Source: Canna indica
Taxonomy: Eukaryota > Streptophyta > Magnoliopsida > Zingiberales > Cannaceae
DNA: 64,000 bases
Direction: 5' to 3'
Assembly (NCBI GenBank): GCA_034359265.1
Contig: CP136895.1
Location: 42,488,001-42,552,000, forward strand
The notes under the pieces are model-generated. The model worked only from the letters and a program-made list of their open reading frames with translations. It did no database searches and was not told the origin of the DNA. The position numbers and the translations under genes were made by a program. Positions 34,240 through 46,136 of the stretch are shown piece after piece. The stretch's first letter is position 1. Each line of letters starts with the position of its first letter.

Positions 34240-37000
34240 AGCTATTCATTAATATAATAATCCACTTACTAATTACAAAACCTATAATTTAGCAGGTATA
34301 CAACCAACCACCTACAAATCCAACCTACAATCTAAAATATGTTCAACATTAATCCAAACACATCAAAAATAACATTGTCCACCAACACAAAATACTCTAA
34401 GGCTTCTTTCTCCATTAAAAGAAAGTTACAGTGAGTACACAAGATAGCTTGTACGCCAAAAAAACCAAACAATACTGCCCGAATAAAAAGAAGTTATAGT
34501 AGGTTCACTAGGTACGCCTCATTTCTTCTTCTTTTTCTCCTGCAAAAAAAGAAAGTAAGAACACAAATCAAAACCATTACATCAAAGAATCAAACGAGTT
34601 TAGAAATGATGCTAGCGGATCAATCAAACTTATGCTGATGACTTAAACATGGACCTTCCAAAGGGTCAAAAAAATTTCCTAGTCAATGTCTCAAAAGAAA
34701 CCATTCAACTTATGTCGATGACTTAAACATGGGAGTCTTGTTACAGTATTGGTTAACATGGGCATATATGTTAGTAGACTTGCAGACAAGGAGCATGACA
34801 AATGGCATGAGACCTTCAACCATAATAGTTAAATGAACCGATGGGGCCAAGTCTTCTTGAACCTATTGCTGCAAAACCCTAATTGTTCTTGCCTAATTGC
34901 CTTGATTCATTTTAATTATATTTAGGGCAAGAAAGCATAAGGATCATTCCTTTCTACAATAGAATAATTATCAAAGTTCACCTTGGAAAACTTATACAAG
35001 AATGTTTTCACATGGATGTTAAAGCTATGAGGTACTTATTTAATTGAACTAAAATAGATTGAAACACAAAAAGAAACGCTCAGCAAGGTAAGACCATTTT
35101 GGTAGTGACATTTCATATTGGTTTCAGCAAGGTAAGAAACCAATCTGAATAAGTATGCATCACCTCATATTAAGAGAACATTTCGGTAGTGACGTTAAAA
35201 AAAAATTGATGAATAACATTAAGATATATGCTAATGTAAAAGCAAATGGTGAATTTGTCAAGGAGAAAATGTGTATGATTCAGTATCTCTTATTCATATT
35301 GTCATGGGAAATGACTCAGGTTAAGCTTCTCTTCAATATCATACATAAACATGATAAATGTTCTTATTGTTAAATTTTTCCTGTTAAAATACTGAGCAGA
35401 AACCAACAAGGATAATCTCACCTCCTCCTTGAAATTGAGATCCTATGTCTTATCCTTGTCATTACAGAATTATGAAGTAGTAACATCCATGCCAATTACA
35501 ACCTACATCAACACCAAGGTACATTTAGAAGCTAGAATTGCAAAAGACATAAGAAATAGATACATAAATGATAGCACCTACTTTGCATGTATATTTTAGC
35601 AATAGTTGTCTTCAAAACTTGAAGGTCTTCCTTGTTATCCTGTAATTGACAATGAAATAGTACATCATATCACTCTACAGACAAGATAACTTTTAAAATA
35701 AATTATAGGGCATATGAAACTATATCATCATAATACAAGATAGCTGGTCATTCTGATCAAGTCTGAACTTCACAAATAAATAAGAGGTCAAGGAGAGGGC
35801 AAAATCTTGATAAAAAGAAGTTCCATTAGATTTATTCTTTTCTTGTGCATCTTTGAGCTTAGGATGCAACCTACCTACTAATCCTTTGGCCAAGGCAGTG
35901 ATATAAAAGCATAACTAAGAAAGTCCAAGTCAAATATAAGTATAAGGAAGCAAATGCAGTGATATATAAGCATAACTAAGAAAGTCCAAGTCAAATATAA
36001 GTATAAGGAAGCAAATGCAGAAAATCAAAAGGGCCATATGAGTGAAAGAAAGATTTTAGTGAAGGGTTTGTTAAGATCCCTAAAAACAATTGAAGATCAT
36101 AAAAAGTGAAAGAAAATCAGAATTATCAGTAATGATAATTGAAACTGAATTTTCAGTTATCACGAGTATATCATAGTTTATCACAAGTATATCCTAGTTT
36201 ATCCACCCATGGTTAGGCCATTATCAACTTGTATACTCATGGTTTTTTATCACTTTGCGCAAGCGTGGTTAACAAAGTTAGCTTTTTTATCTTCAAATCA
36301 TCAATTTTTAACCACAAGTAGGCAAAGTGATCCTTTTCAAACCACAGACGAGCAATTTCAAAATGAGGTTAACCATGACAAGGTAAATTTTAATAATCCT
36401 TCAACATATATATGTAGTTTCTACTTAGAAGCCTAGAGAAGACGACATATACCTGGTGGCCTTTGTGGATTATTCATTGCACATTGATATCCTAGGTGAA
36501 TGTACCATATTCAAACTGAACTCCTATAGTCCAAGCAAAATAGTGAGCCCTATTCCCAAGAGAATGCTGAACTGCAAATTGAGCATTTTGTTGCCATCAC
36601 TCATGAACTAAGAGTTGAACAAATAGGAGAATTTATACTTATCAAGATTCCTTGTAGTACCTGCAATACCCTCGCTATAGCAACGGATTCAAGACTCCTC
36701 GTCCAAGTGAAATGAGACACTGAGCAGGCTTGCCCTAAAATAGTGTGGAAGATGGAAAAGATATACCCTGTGGTCATGTCAAATTAGCCGCACAGTCTAT
36801 AGTATGGCTTTATTTGTAATTGTTTGCAAAAATCAAAAGACCAATCAGTTTAATGTAAAAATTTTGATATTTATTGTTGAAGCATACCTATCATTCTTCC
36901 GTAAAAGTTATGGCATGAGTATATTTTCAATCAAGTTCTCGCATGTTCTGAAACCAGAGTACTACCTATATGATTTTTGTCAGATAATCAAAAAATAAAA
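34240..37000. other. Interior of CACTA-2 without a recognisable gene
   Basis: AT-rich DNA with short ORFs only. A few stretches on the - strand look like small exons with splice-like edges, for example TTACAG|GATAACAAGGAAGACC near 35640 reading DNKEDLQVLKTTIAKIYM, and GCAG|GAGAAAAAGAAG near 34540. These may be debris of a captured host gene, but no protein family was recognised. Confidence 0.35.
35895..36016. repeat. 61-bp tandem duplication in CACTA-2
   Basis: Two direct copies (35895-35955 and 35956-36016) of a unit starting gcagtgatat and ending ggaagcaaat; they differ at one or two positions, so the duplication is recent. Confidence 0.92.
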
Positions 37001-37004
37001 TATC

Positions 37005-37299
37005 AAATGCTTAAAAAATTAGTTTCAAAAATCATAGTAATACTACCAGCAAGCTGCAGAAAGAATGTCACACAATTTAGTTAGAATAAAACTTGTTAGA
37101 CAAACTACTATAGATAAAATAAAACCAAAAAAGCAAATATGGTATAATACTAAATGTTTACAAAATCAGTTTTTAAAATAATAGTAATACTACCAGCAAG
37201 GTCTATAAATGAATATTACACAATTTAGTTAGAATAAAACTTGTTGGACAGCCTACTATAGAAAAGATAAAACCAATGAAGCAAATATGGTATAATACT
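37005..37299. repeat. About 147-bp tandem duplication in CACTA-2
   Basis: Two diverged direct copies share atagtaatactaccagcaag, cacaatttagttagaataaa and gcaaatatggtataatact. More divergent than the 61-bp pair, hence older. Confidence 0.88.
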
Positions 37300-37319
37300 T
37301 TCTGTTCTAAGGAACTCCT

Positions 37320-37583
37320 GGCATTTTGCTTCTAGTTTTTGTGTCAGCATTTGATGATATCAAAGAGTTTTTCTGTTCCATGCTGTCTTGCTTATCCTTT
37401 AATCTATCTCCCTTCTCATCAAGACTGGATTTGCTGATCTCCAGTAAGCTCCCAGCTGCATGCGAGGAATTTGCAACTTGCTTCCCTTTAGGAAGATCTG
37501 GAGATGCAAGACTAATAATATTTTCCTCCTCTTCATCATCATCTGAGAAATCTAGAAGGACCCTTCACTTTTTTGAGCTTATG
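37320..37583 (-). pseudogene. Possible captured host exon in CACTA-2, unrecognised
   Basis: On the - strand an acidic, Ser/Lys-rich reading starts after a possible acceptor (ACATAAG) and runs VLLDFSDDDEEENIISLASP then a long hydrophilic segment to MPGVP and a stop. A TGA sits eight residues before the acidic run, where a basic residue would fit. The composition looks like a linker of a nuclear protein rather than transposon DNA. I cannot name the parent gene. Confidence 0.35.
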
Positions 37584-38219
37584 TAAGTAATTGAAACATA
37601 CATTACATATATTAAGCAATGCTTCTGTTATATATTTTTACGAATAACTTTGAAGCTTAAAGAGGCTATAAACCGATAATTTAACCAAAAACATCATATC
37701 ATGGTTTCAGAGTTTTAAAAATAACAGGATAAAAATGATTTTTTTTCCTAAAGAAGATAAGCACAAAAGTTAATTAGTTAAGGTCTTGAAGAATTATTGG
37801 TTAATTCGAAATACAAATCCAAATTTAAAGAGGAATGAACGGAACAAGCTTGATGAACTCCACGAGAGACTCCAAAACAAGCTCGCAATCTTAAGATTGA
37901 AAAAATGATCAAGCTGATACATTTCTAGTATGGTACCATTTCATGTCATGCTAACTGCCATGACCCAATGTTAGACAATATATAGGTTAAAATTAAGAAT
38001 GTTGGTTAGTTACAATACCTTTAAGAGTATTTGATTCATGATTCATGATTCATGAGAGTATTTGAGAGTATTTGAGGAAGCTTACTGAAAAATTTATAAA
38101 GCTTGGATCACCCTCCAGGGCATGTTCTTCTAAAGCAGGGCCACTACCTTTACCCATATCAAGGCCAAGCCATCTTGTTGTTTTGTCATATGCCTCACCA
38201 ATCGTATCATCTATTGTAT

Positions 38220-39142
38220 ATCCCCTTCACATACGCATTCCCAATGAACAAGAATGATGGCATCCAGATGCTAGTTGGATGCAATTTCATCAGGGCAATG
38301 CAAGGTGGTGTACGTATTGAAGAACAATCCATTACTTTTTACAAGAAGGTCACCACCATCACAACCCGAAATGATACTGAGGTTTCGGCAATCGCGGCAA
38401 TTGATGAACTCAATATGACTGAAGATGAGTATTTGGAAGTCTTAAGTGCAACTGCTTATGACAGTTTTAAGGAATCTGAGAAGTTTCAGAGGAAGTTGAA
38501 ACCCTTGCTAGAAAGACTCAAAAGGCAAGGATTTATAGGAGAAGATCCTATCAAGTATTGGACAAAGAATCAAGTTACATGTAAACTAGACATCATTAAT
38601 CCTGATCTGACCATCCAGGATAAACCATTGAAGCATGTGACCCCGGCCATGAAGGAGCAATTCGACCGACACATCAAAGTTCTATTACAATTAGGGGCTA
38701 TTAGACCCAGTACCAGCAGGCACAGAACTATGGCCATAATGGTAAACTCTGGCACAACCATTGATCCCGTAACCAAGAAAGAAGTCAAGGGAAAGGAGCG
38801 GATGGTGTTCAATTACCGGACACTCAATGATAATACCTTCAAGGACCAGTACAGCCTTCCAGGTATTAACACTATCTTGAAAAGAATAGGGAATAGTAAA
38901 ATATTCTCTAAATTTGATCTTAAAAGCGGATTCCACCAAGTCGCCATGGACCCCGAGTCAATTCCATGGACCGCTTTTATTGTGCCAGGAGGACTTTATG
39001 AATGGCTCGTGATGCCATTTGGCTTAAAGAATGCTCCGTCCGTTTTTCAGAGAAAGATGGACAAGTGTTTTGAAGGAACGGAGCAATTTATAGCCGTTTA
39101 TATTGATGACATCTTGGTATTTTCTGAGAATGATCTTGGAGG
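38220..39142 (+). pseudogene. Endogenous pararetrovirus fragment (badnavirus-like): protease end and RT
   Basis: A single open frame runs from 38103 to a stop at 39158. From about 38220 it resembles the end of the aspartic protease and then the reverse transcriptase of Caulimoviridae, closest by eye to badnaviruses. The RT catalytic YIDD motif is visible near its end. Similarity ceases at about 39142, directly at the CACTA-2 subterminal repeats, so the rest of RT and RNase H are missing, as are movement and coat functions. It cannot yield virus. Known: integrated pararetrovirus pieces are common in plant genomes. Odd: the frame is unbroken although the neighbourhood is decayed. The exact left border is uncertain. 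Confidence 0.85.
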
Positions 39143-39621
39143 CACGTGTTCAAAATAATTTTATGTCCATGGCAAATATATTATCGCAAGCAGTTGCCAT
39201 AAAATATCGTGATAAAATTATGACAAAAATATTATCGCAAATGCTTGCCACTGTAGAATACTTCGAATCAGTGGCAAAACTTATTGTCATAAATTTAAAA
39301 AACTATAAATTTTGAACTTTGACTCAATTATTAGTGGCAAATATAATGGCAAAATTAGAAACATTATCGCAAATTGTTCGAACTTATACTTTTAACCACA
39401 AAAATAATTTTGTCTCAAATTTCGTCGCAGATTACACCTTTTGTGGCCAATTGTTGTTGGCCACTCGAAAATTTTGCCATAAATTCTTGATTTTTTTGTA
39501 GTGAAAACTATTGTTCTTTCTGCTATCTTCTGTGAGTTGGCATGTGCATGGGTTAGGCTAAGGGGTATAGGCACGCATACCCTAGTCAATCACGTGACCT
39601 TGAGTTTGGGGCGTGACAATG

Positions 39622-39633
39622 TGGTATCAGAGC
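39622..39633 (+). promoter_or_regulatory. Primer binding site of the chromovirus
   Basis: TGGTATCAGAGC, complementary to the 3' end of initiator tRNA-Met, three bases after the 5' LTR. This is the standard minus-strand primer site for many plant retrotransposons. Confidence 0.92.
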
Positions 39634-39831
39634 ATATGGTTCGATCTGACTATGACCTAGAGTTGTCACCGTATAGGGCATTGCTAGCGTGTTAGTATAT
39701 GATAAGAGTATGTTATGAGATCAATGGGCTAAGTCTGCACCTTAGCGTGACTCGTTGTTAAATTTGCAAAATGTTAGGGTGAATTCAATTGCCTGATTAT
39801 GATTTGTTTCTTTTCTAGTGATTCCAGATTG

Positions 39832-40987
39832 ATGGAGGCCTTTGATGCTGCCAGAAGTAGTAGTGACAGCAACTCTACTGAGCGCCGAGGCGGGGGCCGA
39901 GGCGGGGGCCGGGGTCGAGGGGGACCAGTGCAGGCCCAGGAAGAGGTGGGATAGGATCCCATGGTTGTACAATTGCAGGCCCGGGTGGCTGAGCTGACAA
40001 AGGCACTTCGCAGGGAGCAGGAGATGAGATAGCAGCCACAACCAGTACCGACAGCACCCGCAGCAATAGAGGTGCTCCAGCCAGTGGCACTGGTGGTCAG
40101 AGCCCCCAGAGCACCTTCATATGTAAATTTTGTTGCAATCAGACCACCGGGGTATACAAGGACATATCAGCGGGTGGAGGTCACCAATTTCCTGGGAGAT
40201 TGCTATGAGCTGTGCAGGGAGCTTGGTTGCTCTTCTGAGATGATCACATGACTGATCGAGCTTCAATTGAGAGGTCCAGCCAAGGATTGGCTTCACACCT
40301 AGAGGGACCACAGAGTAGTAGATGCACCACCCCTACCTGGGAGGAGTTTAGAGCTGCTATGGTGGAGAAGTACCTACCGATGAGCATTCACGATAGGCGG
40401 GCGAAGGAGTTTGAGCTACTATATCTCAGACGGGCAGTATGTCGATGACAGAGTATGAGATGGAGTTCATTCGACTCTCGAAGTACCATCCCACCTTGAA
40501 AGCCACAGAGATCACTAGGGTCAAGAGGTTTGTTGAGGGGTTGAGGCCGCAGATCTCCAAACTTATCCATTCCACTGAGGATACTTCATTTGCCAGGGTC
40601 ATGGATGAGGCGCTCCGAAAGGAGGCACTAGTACCGACAGACATGCATGATGGATCTGAAAAGAAAAAGTTTTGGCCCCAACACTGAGGGTACTTTCAGG
40701 ACAGTAGATCCACAGCAGGGTGGAGGTCATAGCAGTTCCAGAGACCTCAGGGGTTCAGGACCAGGGGCGTCGTTTGGGGGTTCGTAGCGAAGGCCTAAGC
40801 CGCAGCAATGTAACCGATGTCACGGGAAGCACTAGGGAGCTTGCTGTGAACGTTCAGAGGTGTGTTTCAGTTGTGGACAAATTGGGCATTACAAAAAGGA
40901 TTGACCTAGCAAGGGCAGTCAGCAGCCTGATCAGACTAGAGGAAAAGCACCAATGTGAGTGGGTTCCGTGGCTCAAAGGGCAGTAGT
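39832..40987 (+). pseudogene. Chromovirus gag, broken
   Basis: Starts MEAFDAARSSSDS with an Arg/Gly-rich segment, then a capsid region recognised by FLGDCYELCRELGC, LIELQLRGPAKDW, TWEEFRAAMVEKYLP and MTEYEMEFIRLSKYHP. A zinc knuckle CFSCGQIGHYKKD has its last Cys replaced by TGA (near 40904). At least two frameshifts (about 40300 and 40440) and several stops, many TAG, break it. The frame at the end is the same as pol, with a TAG at 40984, so gag-pol was one ORF. Role in a live element: capsid formation and RNA packaging. Confidence 0.88.
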
Positions 40988-40989
40988 GT

Positions 40990-43900
40990 TTGCTCGCTGC
41001 ACGGGTGTTTTCTATGAACCAAGAGTGCGCTGAGGTGTCTAGGGCAGTAGTGTCAGGTAACCTTGTTGTTGGTTCCGCTATTGCATATGTCTTGTTTGAT
41101 CTGGATGGTACGCACTCTTTTGTATCTGCTTTGTTTGTTGCTAAATTGTCAAGGATATCTTCTATGCTTGAATTGCCCCTTGTGGTGTCTATGCCTACGA
41201 GCATTTTTGTGATGGCAGAGACAGTCTTTCGGGGCTGCAAGATTATCATTTGCGGGCATGTATTGGTAGCCGACTTGACCCTCCTACCGATGCTAGAGCT
41301 TGATGTAATTTTGGGTATGGACTTGTTGGCGGACCATTTCACCTCACTAGATTGCAGGGCTAAGACTGTTATGTTCAGTAAGCGCGGATTGCCCTAGTTT
41401 ACCTTCCACGGTGAGGGGAGGGGAGATTCGCTGGTGTCGATTTCAGCTCTCAAGGCTCAGAAGTAACTTTTGGGTGGTTGTCAATCCTTCTTGGCCTTTG
41501 TTTCTGTGGTAGAGGAAGGCGGAGGTGTGCTTAGGGACGTCGAGGGAACGCCTGTGGTGTGTGGGTTCTCTGATGTGTTCCCAAAGGAGTTGCCAGGGTT
41601 GCCTCCAGAGAGGGAGATCAAATTCTATATTGATTTGCAACCAGGGGTGAAGCCGATCTCCATTCCATCGTATCGGATGACACCAGCTGAGTTGAGGGAG
41701 TTGAAGTCCCAGTTGTAGGAGCAACTTGAGTTGGGTTTCATTCGCCCAAGTGTTTCGTCTTGGGGTGCTCCAGTGCTCTTTGTGAAAAAGAAAGACAGGT
41801 TCATGCGGATGTGCATTGATTACTGGCAGCTTAATAAGGAAACGGTGAAGAATCGGTACCCGTTGCCCAGGATTGATGACTTATTCGATCAGCTTCAGGG
41901 AGCTCAGTGGTTTTCTAAGATTGACCTACGGTCAGGGTATCATTAGTTGAGGATCCAGGACAGTGACGTCCCTAAGACTGCTTTCAGGTCGAGGTATGGG
42001 CACTTTGAGTTCTTGGTAATATCCTTCGGACTGACCAATGCACCTGCAGCATTTATGGATCTGATGAACCGAGTGTTCAGGGAATACCTGGATAAATTTG
42101 TGATATTATTTATTGATGATATCTTGATTTATTCCACGAGTAGGGAGGAGTATGTTGAGCACTTCAGGGTGGTTCTAGAGACTCTCAGGGAGCACCGCTT
42201 ATGTGCTAAATTCTCCATGTGTGAGTTCTGGCTAGAGAGTATAGATTTTCTTGGCCATGTGGTGTCCAAGGAAGGGGTAAAGGTGGACCCCGCAAAGATA
42301 TAAGCAATTTAGAATTGGAAGAGGTCGACGAATGTCACTAAGATTCGCAGTTTCCTAGGGTTTGCAGGTTATTACAGAAAATTTGTGGAGAACTTCTCTA
42401 GGATTGCAGCGCCATTGACCCGCCTAACCCAGAAGAAGGTCAAATTCGAATGGGACAGTAAGTGCGAGGAGAGCTTTCTGAAGCTCAAGGACCGCTTGAG
42501 GTCGGCACCAGTTCTAGCAATACCCTCGGGCTCGGGAGGATTTGTTGTTTATTGTGATGCTTTCGGGGTCAACTTGGGTTGTGTGTTGATGCAGAATGGC
42601 AGGATGATAGCTTATGCCTCTCGGCAGTTGAAGGTTCACGAGAAGAATTACCCAACCCATGATCTTGAGCTAGTAACAGTGGTGTTTGCATTGAAGCTGT
42701 GGCGTCACTACCTTTATGGCGAGGCTTGTGAGATATACACTGATCATAAGAGCCTCCAGTATTTGCTCACCCAGAAGGAGTTGAACCTGAGGCAGAGATG
42801 ATGGCTTGAGCTTTTGAAGGACTATGACTGCATGATCATGTACATTCCGGGAAAGGCTATTGTGGTGGCTTATGCTCTAAGCAGGAAGTCTATGGGCAAT
42901 CTGGCATATTTGGCGGTCAGGAGGAGGTCGTTGGATCAAGATTTTGCCCTATATTTGTATGGCGGGGCAATTTTGTCAGTGTCAGCTTCTGGTGCGTTGG
43001 TGGCTCACCTGAGGGTGCAGTCCATGTTGGTTGATATGTTGCGAGCAGCGCAGGAGGAGGATGCTTTTTGTGCTCTCATTAAGGATCTGGCCATGAGAGG
43101 TGATGCTGATAATGGATTCTGTGTAGACTCGGATGGCGTTCTGAGGTTTAAGAACCGGATAGTAGTGTCTAATATGGCCGAGGTTCACATGCAGGTACTA
43201 GAGATGGCTCATCGATCTACATACACTATGCACCCAGGAGCCACGAAGATGTACCGTGACCTACGACAGAATAATTGGTGGAAAGGCATGAAAAGAGAAG
43301 TGGCCGAGTTCGTATCTAAGTGTCTGGTGTGTCAGTAGGTGAAGGCTGAGCATTTGAAGCCGGCAGGGTGGCTCTAGAACCTCGAAGTGCCAGAGTGGAA
43401 ATGGGAGAAGATAACTATGAATTTTGTGATAGGGTTGCCAAAGTTTGGGAAGGGAAATGATTCTATTTGGGTAGTGGTGGATCGCCTAACCAAGATGTCA
43501 TATTTTATACCTGTCAAGACGACCTTTTCAACTAAGCAGTATACAAGGTTGTTTTTGGATCGGATCGTGGCTTATCATGGTGTCTCAGTTATGATCATCT
43601 CAAATCGAAGTACTCAGTTCATATATCAATTCTGGCAGTCTTTTTAGGAGGTGTTGGGCACTCAGGTTAGGTTCAGTACTGCATTTCACCCTCAGACAGA
43701 TGGTCAGTCAGAGAGGACTATTCAGACGTTTAAGGATATGCTAAGAGCATGTGTCCTAGATTTGGAGGGCAGTTGGGAGAGGTACTTACCCCTGATTGAG
43801 TTTGCGTACAATAATAGCTACCACAGCAACATCGGGATGGCCCCATTTGAGGCATTATTTGGGCAGAGATGCAGGTCGCATGTGGGTTGGTTTGAGGCAG

Positions 43901-44472
43901 GGGATTCCCTTATGATGGGATTGGACCCGGTGGAGGAGGTAGTAGAAAAGGTGAAGCTAATCAGAGAGAGACTGTTGGCAACTCAGAGTCGCCAGAAGAT
44001 ATATGCTAATGGAAAGGCCAGGGAGGTAGAGTTTGCTGAGGGGGACATGGTGTTCCTCAAGATGTCCCCTATGAAAGGGGTGGTGAGATTTGGTAGGAAA
44101 GGAAAGCTAAGCCCTAGGTTCATTGGGCTATTTCCTATTCTCAGGCGCAGGGGAGCTGTGGCCTATGAGTTGGCTTTGCCTACTAGTATGGACCGAGTGC
44201 ATCCAGTGTTCCATGTGTCTATGCTGAAGAAGTACACTCGGGATGAGTCCCATGTGAATGAGCCTACCGCAGTAGAGGTGGATTCAGCAGTCTCCTATGA
44301 GGAGCGGTCAATTGAGGTGCTAGATCATCATATCAAAAAATTGAGGTCCAAGGAGATCCCCTGGGTTAAGGGCAGGTAGGAGCACCATTCCGGGCAGGAG
44401 GCCACCTGGGAGGGGGGGCAGGATATTAGGGAGCATTATCCTTCATTGTTTGATTATTTGGTAAGTCATTAA
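40990..44472 (+). pseudogene. Chromovirus pol: protease, RT, RNase H, integrase and chromodomain-like tail, stop-riddled
   Basis: The whole stretch stays in one frame with no frameshift seen, but about eleven in-frame stops. Protease (41070-41390): the D-S-G site is altered to LFDLDGTHSF. RT (41580-42300): [28 protein letters not shown] intact. RNase H (42385-42860): [22 protein letters not shown]-like [11 protein letters not shown]. Integrase: the zinc region is intact (AHRSTYTMHPG...CLVCQ). Core (43390-43760): MNFVIGLP and IISNRSTQF each have Asn where a catalytic Asp is expected, so two of three catalytic acids are lost; the third, QSERT, remains. The tail (44330-44450) EIPWVKGR...EATWEGG resembles a Tekay chromodomain. 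Dead element. Confidence 0.93.
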
Positions 44473-44531
44473 TTTTCTTTTTCTGAAATTGGAGGACGAA
44501 TTTTCTTTGAGGAAGGATTGTAATATCCTAG

Positions 44532-44535
<4 letters not shown>

Positions 44536-44576
<41 letters not shown>
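44536..44576. repeat. (TA)n microsatellite in the chromovirus 3' LTR
   Basis: About 20 TA units sixteen bases into the LTR. The 5' LTR has only attatatattttttt at the same place, so the expansion happened after insertion. Confidence 0.95.
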
Positions 44577-44578
<2 letters not shown>

Positions 44579-45958
44579 CACTTATGGTTTGTGTTTGCCA
44601 ACCTAGCGGACTAGTCCGAGGTCGAGCCAAGTCGACTCATGGTCCGGAGCGAGTTTGGGAGCTCAGATAAGTAAGAATAAATATGTGAATTTTACATGAG
44701 TAGTTAAATTCAATTAATTTTATGTTTTGTATGCATATTTGTTTAGCTTATGTGGATGTGCATATGTGGTTGCTTATATTTTATCATGGGATTAGAATAT
44801 GATTATTTAAGTTAGCGGGTTTGGGTTCGGCCTGAGGTGGATGCGGGTTTGATAAAGAGCTAGTGGAGTTAGGGTTGAGGAGGGAGTATAAAACCCCCTC
44901 CCCTTGGCTTGCGGCTCCCCATTCGAGCCGCACAAGTTGTGAAAGGAGAGAGGAACCAAGCCGATCCAACCGTCGCTCCCCCCTTCCTTGGAGCCGGCGT
45001 CCTCAAGCCGCAGCCGCCGAGCCGAGTTCTCCCCCTTCATTTTCTTCTACCTTCTCTTTGGAGCCAAGCCGAGAGGAGCCAGCCAGCCAGCCCCTCTCTC
45101 TTCCCCTTTTCCTCTCCTCAAGCCGGCGGCTTGAGGTGAGCCGCCGCCCCCTCTTTCCCCCTTTCTTGAGTCGAGCCGCCATCTTTTGAAGCCGGAATCA
45201 AGGGCCATCATCCGGGATTTCTTCTTTAATCATCCTTCCTATTTAGGTGAGTGGTTTTACCCCTCCTTCTCGGATTTTCTTAGAGTTCTAGAAGCCGTTC
45301 TTGAAGGCTTGGATGATTTTATTTTATTTTCCGATGTTCTCTCGATTTATAGTTAATCTTTTGGGTGCTGTGTTTGAGGAGGCCCTAAACCTTCCCTTAT
45401 GTGGCTCGGCAGCCCTAGGATGACCCTAGGGTTACTCGGCCAAGGTGAAAGGGGGCGCCCGCCAAGTGTTCGATGAATTGCCTAAGAGAAATGTGTAGAT
45501 TTTTTTTGCCTTCTATGCTTTCAATTTGTTCATCAATGTTCATGCTTATAATTTAAAAGCATGCTTTGTAATAAATCTATGATTATTGGGTAGAAATCAT
45601 GTTTCTAAAAATTAAGATCTTGATATTGATGCCATGAAGGTTCTTGAAGAAAGTTTCTTGATCATGATGCTTGGTTCTTGTTTATAGTATTGTTGGTACT
45701 TGTTAGCCTTGTTGTTAAGCATGGGAATTGAGAAATTTATCTCAAGATTATATTATGTTTAAATGGTAATTAAAGGCATAATTTCGGTGATTTTCGGATT
45801 TATTTTCATGTTATGTTGAAAAACTTAATGTTGCTGGAATTTCATGCTGAGATGATTGAATCTGTGCTGTTTTTATAATGCTTGTTGTGGTGTATGTATT
45901 TCTCTGAGATTAGTCGTGTAACCTATCATTTCGACCAAAAAATATAGTTTGGAAACAT

Positions 45959-46136
45959 AATTAAGAAAATTTTTGATATTTATATTTAAGATATTAATTA
46001 GTACTATATATTGGTACTACTACTTTTTTATTACTACATATTATTTTTATTACTACATATTAATAATTGGTATTAATTTGATTAATATTTAGATTAATAT
46101 TGATTGTTGATTGATATTGATTGCAGCTCACACTGT
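45959..46136. other. 178-bp AT-rich insertion specific to the 3' LTR
   Basis: The 5' LTR reads ggaaatataggacacac (32420-32436); in the 3' LTR about 178 bases separate ggaaacata from taggacacac. The insert is rich in ttattactacatatt and ttgattgatattgattg words and has no ORF. TA flanks both borders, compatible with a small transposon, but no inverted termini were found. Confidence 0.75.

Larger units (their letters stand above)
33676..39503. mobile_element. CACTA-2: non-autonomous CACTA-like element with a viral fragment inside
   Basis: Left end CACTACAAAAAAAATG, right end the reverse complement of CACTACAAAAAAATC: a 13-bp inverted repeat of the En/Spm type. Subterminal zones (33690-34230, 39150-39490) repeat TGGCAAA / TTGCCAC words on both strands. 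Flanks are ATA and AAA, so the 3-bp target duplication is not clean. No transposase is visible. The interior holds tandem duplications, a possible captured gene fragment on the - strand and a pararetroviral polymerase segment near the right end. Inference: a deletion or capture derivative mobilised in trans. Confidence 0.82.
31001..39618 (+). repeat. 5' LTR of the chromovirus, split by CACTA-2
   Basis: 31001-33675 plus 39504-39618, about 2.79 kb. A TATAAAA box lies at 31350-31356, the repeat array at about 32815-33160 and the GTGACA end at 39618. The matching 3' LTR has the uninterrupted site near 47366-47372, so CACTA-2 arrived after the chromovirus. Proline/serine-rich ORFs at 31338-31737 recur in the 3' LTR because the LTRs are copies; they are not taken as genes. 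Confidence 0.92.

Noticed and set aside
38072..38257. Alternative-frame ORF at the start of the pararetroviral segment
   Set aside because: It overlaps the better-supported frame from 38103 and shows no family motif.
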